A stretch of 64,000 nt of DNA from Nelumbo lutea (GCA_022828595.1 JAKGHH010000007.1:33294356-33358355); one strand, 5' to 3'; shown: positions 45,901-54,790, numbered from the stretch's first letter. Translations and numbers: made by a program. The notes: generated by a model not told the origin, from the sequence alone.

Positions 45901-48900
45901 ATGAAATTGATATTAATAATCTATTTTTACTGATAAAAAAGGATCTTTTTTTCCCTAGAAGTAACGCTTGTAATGCATGGGGTGGCACAAATATATTTGA
46001 CTACACCATGGCTCATATGAAATATAAAGGCCAGGGAGCTAGCACATCCTCTCTGCTTGTGTCCAAGCTGGCATGGGCACTTCATTAGTTGTTCGTGTGC
46101 ACTCTCATCATTTCGTAGCCTCTTTATAGTCATTTCATATGTGTTTGTCCTTGTGTATACACAAACACAGCATGTTGGAGATGTGTGCGATCTTTCAACT
46201 GGTCATGTCATGTGAGGGGAAATAAGGGTATTATGGGCCAGATGGTCCAACCAATTCTTGGGATGGATTTTAGGTCTGGAGAAAGTTGGTGAGGCTTCAA
46301 GAAGTCGGCAAAACAGAAAAGACGCTAGGGAGAAGGAAGAGGTTGATGTGGAACCTGACATTGAGGCATGATTTGCAGAGTTGGAGAAGGATGAGTTTGA
46401 TTGAGATGGGGAGAAGGAAGAGGGTAGTGATTCATGGTGAACTTAATGGTTTGGGAGGAGAATTAGAGATGAATTACTCAGGAGATGTTATAGAGGTGTT
46501 TGTGGGCAAACTAGGGGTAGATTTGGGATGGAAAAAGGGTTGTGCAAGCAGCTGAAGAGGTTACCATTGATGAGAATTCAGTGTAGATATGGAAAAAACT
46601 TAAAGAAACAAATATGGGCACTTTTTTCATGTCACTAAAGTCCTTCATTGTCTGAGGGTCTTTTGGGGGTAGCTTCCTGTAATAAAAATCAGAAAGGTGA
46701 GGAGAAGAATAATTCTGTTGATAAAATTCAGATAAAGATTAAGGAGAGTAAGTCGGAAAAGAGTTCTGATTTTCAAAGTAAAGGAAATAGATGGGGAAAA
46801 GGATGATAAGAACCAAGAGGAAGATGATAAGGCGATTTTTGATAGAGCGAGGGAGATAGAGAGAAGGTTGATCTGGAAAAAAATTGTTGAAATGGGGGTC
46901 CAAGTAAAACATTAGGGCTGCATTGCCTGGTAGGGGAGGAATTTGCAAGAAAAGAGTTAATGGAATTGGACTTTTGGGTGGGGACTTATCAGTAATCACC
47001 TCTTATTGTAATCTCTTTTCTTTTATTAGCAAAATAATGGCACAAACACAACATTAATTTAAGTAATTAAGAAAAAAAAATCTAGATTAGTTTTGAAAGT
47101 AAACAATTGGCAATAATTCAATTGTACATGTATGCTGATGCATGTCAATGGATGTCACGGATAATTCAGTTTGTGCATTAAACAGATGGCTATGTGTACA
47201 TTGAATAATTTTTGTTTATAACTTGTAATATGAGTCTGTGTGGAACATCTTTGGAAACCATCTAAAACTGTATACTGTATTTTTTTTTGTATAAATAGTG
47301 ATGCACTATTTATCAATAAAAAAGTGATGCACTTTTCTACACAATTTACTGAATGCACTACAACTTTTAACTTCCAATTGGAAACAAAAAGTGAAAAGGG
47401 GGGCGTGTAATCTCAAGTGCTTCTGTCCTTGCACCCTTGTCCATCTCATGTAACAACCACCATGATTTGGTGATTGCATATGTTGATAAAGGCTGCAAGT
47501 GCTTTTACCATGGAACTTTTAATTCTTGTCAGTGTATATCTTCAATTTTTACTGTGCCTATTTGAACTTTGATCTCTACAATCATATCTGAATTTTAAAA
47601 TGTCATAATTGTCAGGCTATCATGGCAACAGGCCATTGTCAAAAGGTGACTATAATACAAATCTCCCTATATGCTCTCTCTTTAATACTAAAAAGAAATG
47701 AAGATTTGGATTTACATATACTATACATCTGAAAGAAATAGCTTCTTTCAGGCATTTTCTGTTCCATTCTTGTAAATGTAAGAGGGAAGATGCTCTGTCT
47801 TGCACTTGTGATGGCTTATTGAGAATAGAGAGTCTTAGGGCAATCTATTAGAATAGGAGAATATTTAGGAAGGTATAATTAGGGGAAAAGAGAAATAATA
47901 GATGTTAAGGGAGAATAAATGAAAGATTTTTGGGTTTAGGTAGAAGGAAATGCATGTTTTGAGTGGAGGGTGGTGAGAGGGAAACTTCTTTAATTGAAAG
48001 AGTGTGACATGAAATGAAGGTGGCTATTTATAAAAAAAAATGAAGGTGGCTCTTTGAGAAGTCATGGAGAGTTTTGGAGATATGCCAATTTGCAAGATAG
48101 GAAATCTACAATTTATTATTTAAATCTAAAGAATTGAAAAAAAAATTAAGGGGTTTGAAGTGGCAAGGATGACCAAGGTGATTGTTAAAAGGAATTGAGA
48201 GAACCATTGGCTCTTTTTAATTTTATTTTTATTTTTAAAATCTTGATTCTCAATTTTTACTATTTCATGTATTTGCTTTTTATTGTTTTTCTTTTTACTT
48301 AGACAGATGGTGGAAGTTATAGAAATCAATTTAGAGTAGGATGGTCGAAAGGGCACATAGAAGTTGCCGAGGGATTGTAGGAGAGAGAAGGAAATAGGGC
48401 CTATTTCTTTAGCTGGATCTGATAGAGCTTGAAAATTGAAATAGGACAGATGAAAGGGCATGTAAAGACCAAAGGGTGGGAGTTGGTAAGGGTATTGTCC
48501 TTTTGTGTGGGGGAACTGTGAAAATATCTAAAAATGAGGTCTCCTAGGCATTATTTTCTCTTTTTTAATTCCAAACAAAGGAAGGAAATTTTGAGGGGGT
48601 TGGGAGAGGTAGAAAATCCAACAAAAAAATCATCCAGGCAAATATAAATGTTGTGTACATTGATATTCTAATTAACAATTTTGGCACCTTTAACATCTGT
48701 AATTCTGTATTGATCTACTTGTGTGCCACAAAATAGCAAGTGTATAGAGTATAGACAATGAAAATACCATGGATACAGGCAGAGGAGTGAGTTGGAATGT
48801 GTGAGGATTGGGGAATGCAAGAAAGAGGGTGTTAATAAAGGAGCTACTGAGAAAAGAAAATCCAGATATACTCCTAATTCAGGAATCTAAGCTCATGACA

Positions 48901-51900
48901 TTTAATAGTAGGTGGGCCAAAAGTGTATGGAGAGCAAACGACATCAGTTGGGTAATGAGTCCCTCATGGGGAACTTTTGGAGGAATAGTGACTTTGTGGA
49001 AAAATGAAGTTGTTGAAGGAGTTGAAGAATTGATTGGAAAATTCCCAGTTTCTGGTAAATTCAAACAGATGGGCGATGGCTTTGAATGGGTATTAATAAT
49101 GTATATAGCCCCAATGGATACAGGCAGAGGAATGAGTTGTGGGAAGAGCTAGGAGACATAAGACGATTATGGGAAGGTCCTTGGTGCTTAGGAGGGGATT
49201 TTAATGTAATTAGATTCACTAAGGAGTGTAACAAGATGCGCAAAGAAACACTACAAGTATGAGGAAAGTCAATGAGTTTATCAATATGTTTGAGCTCAAA
49301 GAACTGAATCTGTCGCATAGTCGGTTTACTTGGTCAAATCTCCAAGCTGTTCCAATTTGTTCAAAATTAGACAGATTTTTGTTTACTACTGATTGGGAAG
49401 AATATTTGGGAGATCTGATGTCAAGGACACTCCTAGGGTCACCTCTGATCATTGGCCAGTTTTGATTAATAAGGTGGATCATAGGAATAGAGGACTTATC
49501 CCATTTAGATTCGAGAAGATGTGGTTATCCCATCCAGGTTTTAAGGAGAAAGTGAAAGTATGGTGGGTAGCAAGTGATCCAAGGGCTAATTGGGAGGGTA
49601 TGAAATTTCAGTGGAAGCTGAAGGAGTTGAAAATCAAAATCAAAGAGTGGAATATTCTCCAATTTGGGAGGCTTGAGGAAAGAAAACAACATTTGATGAT
49701 TCATATTGAGGAGCTAGATGCAAAAGAAGAACAAGGTGAGTTTGGGGAAAGGGACAAGGAGCTTAGGTGGGAGTTGAGGAAAAGCCTGGAGGATGTTCTC
49801 TTCAAAGAAGAAATTAGCTGGAGACAGAAGTCCAGACATAAGTGGATAAAGGATGGAGATAGAAACACTACATTTTTTCATGCTGTAGCTAATGGCAAGA
49901 GGAAGAACTTGATATCCAAGCTAGTGATAAATGATGCAATATTGACTTAGCAGGAAGAGATTGAAGGGGCCTTTGTGGACCATTTTAAATCAATCTTTAG
50001 AAGGCCTATGTGGAGCAGATTACAGTTGGGGGTTTGGAGTGGCCAAGACTACCGGAAGAGACAAGGGTGTGGTTAGAGAGAAGCTTTGAATCGGAAGAAA
50101 TAAGGGTAGCCATATTTTCAATGAATAGATCTAAAGCACCTGGTCTTGATGGTTTTACGATGGCTTTCTATCAAGACTACTGGGAGATTCTGAAGGATGA
50201 CATCCAAAAAGTGTTTTCTGAGTTCTTTGAAAGGGGGGTGATTAATCTAGGCCTCAATTCCACATTCTTGGCTTTAATCCCAAAAAAGGGAGATGCCTGT
50301 CACCCCAAAGAGTTTAGACCCATTAGCTTGTGATTAATCCAGGCCTCAATTCCACATTCTTGGCTTTAATCTCAAAAAAGGGAGATGCCTGTCACCCCAA
50401 AGAGTTCAGACCCATTAGCTTGGTACACAACCTTTATAAAATCATTGCTAAGGTGCTTTCTCGGAGGATTAGAGAAGTCCTACCCTTAATAATTTCCCCA
50501 AATCAAGGTGCCTTTGTCAAGAGTAGACAAATTGTGGATCAAATCCTGATTGCAAACGAAAGTGTGAAAGACTTCAAAAGAAGTGGGAAGAAGGGGTTAG
50601 TGTGCAAATTGGATCTTGAAAAGGCATATGATATGGTGGATTGGTCACTTCTACTGGAAGTCTTAGAGCCTTTTGGATTTGGGCAGAAATGGTGCAAGTG
50701 GGTGAAAGGATGTATTAGGACTTGCCACTATTCCATCTTAGTGAATGGGAGGGTGGTAGATCATTTCCAGGCTACCAAGGGTATCAGGCAAGGAGACCCC
50801 CTTTCTCCTTTCCTGTTTACTCTAATTGCCGAAGTCCTAGGAAAACTCATTGAGAGAGTAGCCTCTAGAAATTTGGTGAAAGGTTGGAGGGTAGGAAGGA
50901 ATAAGGTCCCAGTAACACATTTACAGTTTGCTGGTGAGCTGGGTGATTGGCATTAATGTGAGTGAAAGTGAGGTGGAGGATAGGGCCCGCACTTTGGGAT
51001 GTGAGATCGCACAATGGCCGTTGATCTATTTGGGGCTGCCACTAGGGGATAACCCTAGTAAAAAGAGTTTCTGGAACCCGGTGATTGAGAGATTCACTAA
51101 GAGGTTAGCATCTTGGAAGAAAAATTACCTATCCATGGGAGGCAAAATAACTCTGATCAAATCGACATTGGCAAATTTGCCTGTGTACTTTTTGTCGGTG
51201 TTTAAAATGCCTGGAGGAATTTGTGGGATTTTGGAGAAATCAATGAGAGACTTCTTATGGGAACCAGGAGAGGAGAAAAAAGACATAGGGTTAGGTGGGA
51301 TATAGTTACCAAAACCAAAATTGATGGTGGGCTTGCTTTAGGTAACTTGCAGAAAAAAAATGAAGCTCTCTTGGGGAAATGGCTTTGGAGATTGACTTTG
51401 GAAAGGGATAAATTACGGGCTCAAGTGGTCTTAAGTATTCATGGGCAAGCGGCGGATGGCTGGGACTCTAGTTAGGGCTACGAGAGCTTCTTCTTGGAAA
51501 TCAATTCCTGCCATCCTTCCTTCTTTCCTTCCTTCTAATCAGGTATGATATGTGCTCTGGTAATCTTGTGAAATTTTGGGATCATGTTTGGGTGGGAGAC
51601 ATTCTGATAAAGGAGCTCTTCCCGTCCTTGTATTCTCTATCATGTTTTAAAAATGAGCCAGTCTCCACTTTCTTGACCTCTTCTAGTTCATCCATTGATT
51701 GGAATTTGGGTTTTAGAAGGGCCCTTAGAGACCCAGAATTGAATCTCATTGCTGACCTGCTAAAAATCCTTGAGGGGGTGACTATTGATCCACTCAGGAG
51801 GGATAGTAGGATTTGGACTCCTCCCAGAGTTTAGCGCATTTTGTTGGGAAGTTTTCCTTGAAAAATGTAACACTAACGACTTCAAAGAAAAAGGCCTAAT

Positions 51901-53337
51901 TGGTGTTTATCCCCACACTGGTGCATTCTTTGTAAGAAGAATGGTAGAATTGTTATCTCTTCATAGTTTCTTGTCCATTTGTTTCAGAAATCTAGTGTTG
52001 GTTTTTCTACCTTTTTGGATGCAGGTGGACCCCTCCCTCAAATGTACAAAGCCTGTTCAATTCTACTACTGTTTGGGGGCTGAAGAAGAGAGGGAAAATT
52101 CTATGGAGATGTGTAAGAGCAGCTGTATGTTGGACAGTTTGGGAGGAAAGGAACCAACGGACCTTTCATGGGAAAGAAAGAAATAAAGGTGTAGTTACTG
52201 AATTAATTTCCATAAGGGTGATTCAGTGGGCTAAGAGTTTGCACATTTTTGAAAACTATTCAGAAGGAGATATCATCAGGAAGTGGAAAGAAGTGGCTTG
52301 GTCAGTTCCAAGGAATAATGTAATTCACCCAGTTTGGTCCCCACCAGCTTCAGGGTTCACTAAATTAAACTTTGATGGAAGCAGCGAAGGAAATCCAGGT
52401 CTGTTGGGTATAGGGGGAGCTTTCAGGGATGATGAAGGTCGAATTATCACATTGTATTCGGGTCCTATTGGCTGGGGGGACTCTCTTAGAGCTGAAATGT
52501 TGGCTGTTATGGAAGGGTTAAAAAGAGCTCGAGAATTAAATATCAGAAACCTGATAGTGGAAGGTGATTCTAATTTGACTATCAACTGGTTAATGAAAGG
52601 TGATTCTAGTTTGTGGATGTTTCTGAATAAAAAGAAGAAAATTAGATATCTCATACAAAATATGGAAGTCAAATTTCAGTGGACTAAGAGGTGTGCCAAT
52701 TCCTTGGCAGATTCATTGGTTAAACAAGGGGTGGGAAGAGATAATTTGTTCTTGGCAACATTGTAATCTGAAATGTTCTATTGGGAGGGTTAAGAGTTTT
52801 TACCCATCCCTTTGTATTTTTCTATATTATTATCTCTTAATAAAAGTATTTGTTATTTATCAAAAAAAAACCATGGACTTGACAAGTCTTTGTTTCTTTT
52901 GTAGTTGCACGCGTTTGTGGAATATGAGACTGTTGAACTAGCTGAGAAAGCTGTAAGTATTCATCGTTTCTGGACTTCTTAAAGTAGTATTTTCTATAAC
53001 TCCATCTGACAAGCTGGAATCTGTTTTTATGGAGGGAAGATTACTGAGCTAAATGATGAAAGGAACTGGAGAAGTGGACTCCGAGTGCGGCTACTGCTTA
53101 GGCGCACGGTATTTTCCTTGAATGCTTATTTATTCAAAATGCATCTGAAATTCAGTCAAAGTCATTCAAGTTCAACGAACCAAGTTTATTGTTTCTTTCA
53201 GGAAGCTTGATCTTTCCTTAATATCTCTGAGAAATTGTTTTTTTCCGGTGAACTATTCTTGCTTGAAATTAGACAAATCTGAGAACTAGTTTTGTGCTTC
53301 GACTAGCTTAATTGAGTTACATTAGTCTCCAAGAATT

Positions 53338-53390
<53 letters not shown>

Positions 53391-53946
53391 TATATATTTT
53401 TTAAATCCAGCCAAAGTCTGCACAACCACGAGGGAGAAAGGCTGGACATGAAGGTGAAGGGAACTATGAGGAAGATGATGTGAGCACATCCGAGCAACCA
53501 AACGAGAAGCAATGTGAGGATTCGTATCAACCATCGGATTCAGCAGCGCATGAACTCATGGTAAGGGGCTTCTGGTTGGGTGTTGGTTGAGATAAGTATG
53601 TGCCATCAAGTTTTATCCTGACTTTCCTGAGTGGGTTTTATATGGACAGGGAGAGGAAGTTGTTAACGACAAGGAGAGTAGTGGGCCGAGGAGAGGGCGA
53701 GGGCGTGGGCGGGGCAAAGGGCGTGGGCGGGGTCAATACCATGGTAACCGAGCAACAAACCATGCGGGTGGTTGTGGTACTTCTCCCACTAGTTCTCCAG
53801 TTCAAAACGAGCAGCCACCTCAAACCAAACAACCCCCAGGGCCCCGCATGCCAGATGGAACAAGGGGATTTGCCATGGGCCGAGGGAAGCCACTTGTTTC
53901 CAGTGCTGCTGCTGCTGCTGCTACTGCTACACCTGCATCATCATGA
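27939..53946 (+). CDS. LARP6: La-related protein 6 (LARP6b/c type), ten exons
   Basis: Exons: 27939-28361, 34295-34376, 42099-42193, 42307-42378, 43441-43520, 43611-43710, 52905-52952, 53040-53108, 53411-53560 and 53650-53946. They join in frame without a stop to 471 codons. Residues 41-55 carry a PAM2 motif (SRLNAGAPEFVP), which in plant LARP6b/c binds poly(A)-binding protein. The La motif spans about 132-224 (NQVEYYFSDANL, then VASFKKIKAL). Its conserved Q and two Y are present, but the positions aligned with D33 and F35 of human La read T and H. An RRM follows at about 226-323, then an acidic linker, an RG-rich stretch (about 387-402) and a C-terminal SUZ-C-like motif (PRMPDGTRGFAMGRGKP). 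The family binds RNA in nucleus and cytoplasm. The start is the first ATG giving MAQDS after a good context (aaacATGG). All junctions are GT-AG except intron 1, which is GC-AG. Introns 1, 2 and 6 are 5.9, 7.7 and 9.2 kb and full of transposons; the others are 87-1,062 bp. Confidence 0.93.
28711..29690 (-). mobile_element. L1-type LINE, 5'-truncated, minus strand
   Basis: A run of T's at 28,713-28,724 is the poly(A) tail seen from the other strand. Reading leftward from about 29,690 gives the zf-RVT end region (WKCTRAAVVWTVWEERNSRI at about 29,430-29,500) and then an RNase H domain. Its 5' end is not clear. It lies antisense inside LARP6 intron 1. Confidence 0.8.
28824..29306 (-). pseudogene. 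LINE RNase H domain
   Basis: One frame on the minus strand carries LKLNFDGSCVGNPG, an AEFLTA acidic position, IIERDSKVAVDWL and ANCLVDGLAKQG, which together supply the four acidic RNase H positions. One TAG (about 29,052) interrupts an otherwise open frame. It ends FWAQL*, the common C-terminus of these plant LINE polyproteins. Confidence 0.85.
30009..30200 (+). pseudogene. Isolated LINE endonuclease-RT linker fragment
   Basis: The frame reads RLENIWLSHLGF ... VKEWWGKSNPRVKWKGM ... KIKEWNIQ*FGRLEE. It is clearly homologous to the same part of the LINE at 49,510-49,690. It lies about 1 kb outside the TSD-bounded LINE at 31,251, so it belongs to a different insertion. One TAG is visible. Confidence 0.75.
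31264..33383 (+). pseudogene. LINE reverse transcriptase, broken
   Basis: Protein pieces before and after the nested element give 'ANGRRNNLISSLEVEGW', then 'RSKASGPDGFSMAFYQDCW', 'FLALVPKKKEAKTPKDYRLI', 'GLRQGDRLSPFLFILIAEIL' and the catalytic FADD motif (HLQFADDIIIF at about 33,124-33,156). A TAG at about 32,784 separates two otherwise open frames. Key RT residues survive, but the truncation and stops make it dead. Confidence 0.88.
31487..32331. mobile_element. hAT-like non-autonomous element, 'CATAGTTGTCAAGGC' family
   Basis: This 845-bp element begins CATAGTTGTCAAGGC and ends GCCTTAAACTATG, with inverted CCTAGGCG-type words at both ends. The flanks are a perfect 8-bp duplication, attggatt (31,479-31,486 and 32,332-32,339). 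Inside, 31,785-31,885 is a tandem array of about 20-bp units (GAAAGAAAGAAAAGAAAGAG). It has no transposase. It splits the LINE reverse transcriptase, so it is the younger insertion. Confidence 0.9.
34550..35488. mobile_element. hAT-like element, 'GGACCTGTTTATGGG' family
   Basis: A 939-bp element starts TGGACCTGTTTATGGG and ends CCCATGAATAGGTCT. It is flanked by the perfect 8-bp duplication cttatgag (34,542-34,549 and 35,489-35,496). The interior repeats GCCCGAGCCTGG-type words. It has been enlarged by the nested MITE at 34,728 and by a SINE-like tail near 35,160-35,200 ('ccccatgtagttgggataag'). It begins 173 bp after LARP6 exon 2. Confidence 0.85.
34728..34999. mobile_element. MITE nested in the hAT-like element
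   Basis: A 272-bp element whose ends are inverted (CTATGATGCTGGAAAG near the start; its complement CTTTCCAGCATTGTAG near the end). It has a perfect 8-bp duplication, ttaataat (34,720-34,727 and 35,000-35,007). It contains a 91-bp tandem duplication (copies starting at about 34,801 and 34,892), each copy led by a run of C's. A second family member lies at 56,826. Confidence 0.78.
35925..36230 (-). mobile_element. LINE 3'-end remnant, minus strand
   Basis: Read on the minus strand, the piece ends with 'aatgaaaggtttattttt' followed by a short A-run, the usual 3'-UTR form of these plant LINEs. No protein domain survives. The sequence 'aaatcacccaaaa' is shared with 6,330-6,345. Confidence 0.45.
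36999..37575. mobile_element. hAT-like MITE, 'GTGTTTTAAAAGGCG' family
   Basis: The element starts GTGTTTTAAAAGGCG and ends CGCATTTTAAAACATTG. The repeat atatcaggta flanks it (36,989-36,998 and 37,576-37,585), which includes an 8-bp target duplication plus chance matches. The interior holds 'gaggcgtatgcctcat' words and a GGAAAG-rich purine tract at 37,175-37,300. It interrupts the zf-RVT region of the LINE. Confidence 0.8.
38451..38871 (+). pseudogene. LINE RNase H domain
   Basis: The domain shows LKLNFDGSSQGNPSPFGIGGVI, then stops at about 38,568 and 38,589, RAELYAVLQDV, and finally VIQWVGREVNALADSLAKQG and the ending YWAQL*. A frameshift lies near 38,665. It is the same C-terminal domain as in the other LINEs here. 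Confidence 0.82.
40389..41280 (-). mobile_element. L1-type LINE 3' remnant, minus strand
   Basis: Reading the minus strand from about 41,280 gives the 'CTRAAVIWTV*EERNTRIFGEKEKS' zf-RVT segment (about 40,970-41,060) and then an RNase H with 'WVRRSANCLVGGLTKQGVHKL' (about 40,520-40,610). A T-run near 40,394 is the tail. A (CACC)n tract lies at about 40,492-40,522. Frames are badly broken. Confidence 0.7.
43101..43294. mobile_element. hAT-like MITE, 'CAAGGTTCAAA' family, copy 2
   Basis: A 194-bp element begins CAAGGTTAAAAAATTTGATACG-like and ends ATACTTGAAACCTTGA. The perfect 8-bp duplication aagtagag flanks it (43,093-43,100 and 43,295-43,302). It lies in LARP6 intron 4, 146 bp before exon 5. 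Confidence 0.8.
43913..44451. mobile_element. hAT-like MITE, 'ATCGGATCGGAT' family
   Basis: A 539-bp element starts TAGGGCTGTAATCGGATT and ends TTGACAGGCCTA. Flanks aatgtagg (43,905-43,912) and aatatagg (44,452-44,459) form an 8-bp target duplication with one mismatch. The interior repeats AATCCGAATCCGAT-type words around an AT-rich core. Confidence 0.8.
44727..45938 (+). mobile_element. Short LINE with 17-bp target duplication and nested MITE
   Basis: A perfect 17-bp duplication, aaggatctttttttccc, flanks it (44,710-44,726 and 45,939-45,955), and a short A-run precedes the right copy. The body is the LINE C-terminal region only: 'VKTLENFQGFSTNDILRTWK' then the start of RNase H (VKLNFDGSCIGS). 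It is interrupted at 44,991 by a MITE and then continues in broken frames. It is strongly 5'-truncated and dead. Confidence 0.88.
44991..45495. mobile_element. hAT-like MITE, 'GTGTAAAACGGGCC' family
   Basis: A 505-bp element starts TAGATGTGTAAATTGGGCC and ends GGCCCGTTTTACACCTCTA. Flanks gttgagag and gctgagaa match at six of eight positions. The ends are rich in GGCCCG words and the core is AT-rich. It splits the RNase H of the surrounding LINE and is younger than it. Confidence 0.8.
48769..52766 (+). pseudogene. LINE ORF2 polyprotein, broken
   Basis: The endonuclease begins with SWNV*GLGN (stop at 48,802) and includes 'PDILLIQESK' and 'GGDFNVI'. The linker and RT follow (RSKAPGLDGFTMAFYQDYW; GIRQGDPLSPFLFTLIAEVL). 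Damage includes frameshifts near 49,150-49,460, a 92-bp tandem duplication (50,239-50,422) that shifts the frame, and a deletion at about 50,934 that removes the FADD catalytic motif. The last 183 codons (52,218-52,766) are an open RNase H-containing frame (LNFDGSSEGNPG, LRAEMLAVMEG, VEGDSNLTINWL, ANSLADSLVKQG). Confidence 0.9.
50239..50422 (+). repeat. 92-bp tandem duplication inside LINE RT
   Basis: Copy 1 (50,239-50,330) and copy 2 (50,331-50,422) both start tgattaat(c)(t/c)agg and encode 'GLNSTFLALI...PKEFRPISL'. They differ at about three positions. Because 92 is not a multiple of three, the duplication shifts the reading frame. Confidence 0.95.
53341..53386. repeat. (TA)n microsatellite before LARP6 exon 9
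   Basis: About 23 TA units, continuing impurely to 53,397. It ends only 24 bp before the exon 9 acceptor (53,409-53,410), so it occupies the expected branch-point zone. Confidence 0.95.
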
Positions 53947-54500
53947 GTTCTTCTCCAAGTCCAAAGTCCAAACCAAATGGGGCGGCGGTATTCGTGCGTT
54001 GAGTCATAGGGGGGAGGATTGTATTTGGTTTATTTCTATTTAGTGTTGTTGATGGCAGGGTTTTTAGAGGGAGCTGTCAGTCAATTGTTTGTGGTTGGGT
54101 ATGGTTGTTCAGTATTTTTTAGTTTTTATGTTGTTGGAGGTGTCTGAAAGAATAGCTAATGTGGTTCAGTTAGGGATGTTTATTATCTGCTTTGTTGGTT
54201 TATTGATGTAAAAAGAAGAAAAAAAAAGCTTAATGGAGGAAAGCCTCGAATACGGTATACCTAATACATATGTAATTGAATAATCTACTGTCTACACCCC
54301 AAATTGGATCAACTCTACCTCTTACAGTTTTACTTGCCCTTTCTCCTCCTGTGTTTCTTTGGCAGGCTTTTTGTCGGCACCCACTGTTCTGAGTATAGGC
54401 AATTTTAAAGGAATATATGCTTTGGAAATACATCTTATAACTACATCAATAAAGCAATATCTAAGATAAATTGATTATATGACGCATATACACCTAAAAA
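53947..54500 (+). other. LARP6 3' UTR and downstream
   Basis: After TGA (53,944-53,946) there are no further conserved codons. An AATAAA is at 54,448-54,453. A(T)-rich 'gatgtaaaaagaag' at about 54,207 could also mark a 3' end. The true cleavage site cannot be read from sequence. Confidence 0.4.
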
Positions 54501-54629
54501 ACATGCTTTAATAATATATGTGAATTTTGAGTTAGTGGAACATGTCAAGAAAGTATTGGAGTTTGATAGAAGAATCAAAATATGGCCTAAATCAAGAAAA
54601 TTAGTAATATTACCGATTAACTATATTGG

Positions 54630-54790
54630 GCGATATCGAGTTTTTTTTTTAATTTTTTTTTTCAAAATTGGTTCAGGGGGCCAGTTTAGGCCTCCACCCC
54701 CTGAATTGGTCAGACCCCCGATACATCCATTATAGGGGCATATTGGAGAGGTCCTGGAATGATACGCATCGATCGATATGTAACGATATT
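54630..54790. mobile_element. Partial 'CAAGGTTCAAA'-family MITE
   Basis: Shares 'ttggttcagggggccagttt', 'gatacatcc' and 'aggggcatat' words with copies at 3,065 and 54,875 (inverted relative order). Ends are lost, so I cannot score a target duplication. Confidence 0.5.

Larger units (their letters stand above)
48769..52870 (+). mobile_element. L1-type LINE, nearly full ORF2, ends at LARP6 exon 7
   Basis: This is the longest LINE in the window: endonuclease, reverse transcriptase, zf-RVT and RNase H, then a 3' UTR with 'cttaataaaag' and an A-run at about 52,862-52,870. The word accatgga occurs at 48,766-48,773 and 52,870-52,877, a likely short target duplication. The right end lies only 34 bp before LARP6 exon 7. 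No ORF1 (gag-like) was recognised upstream. Confidence 0.88.
43711..52904 (+). other. LARP6 intron 6, 9,194 bp
   Basis: The donor AAG|GTATGT and acceptor TTTGTAG|TTG sit between codons for SNK and LHAFVEYE of the RRM. The intron holds a MITE (43,913), a short LINE with nested MITE (44,727-45,938) and a nearly full LINE polyprotein (48,769-52,870). About 45,956-48,765 shows no recognisable domain; a purine-rich open frame at 46,286-46,555 is not assignable. Confidence 0.85.

Noticed and set aside
46286..46555. 89-codon + frame in LARP6 intron 6
   Set aside because: Purine-rich low-complexity sequence, no domain; possibly LINE ORF1 debris but not supportable.
53303..53534. Minus-strand frames with Tyr-Ile repeats
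   Set aside because: They are translations of the (TA)n microsatellite opposite LARP6 exon 9.
53600..54043. 147-codon + frame near the LARP6 end
   Set aside because: It is a shifted frame over exon 10; the true frame gives the RG-rich and SUZ-C-like tail.
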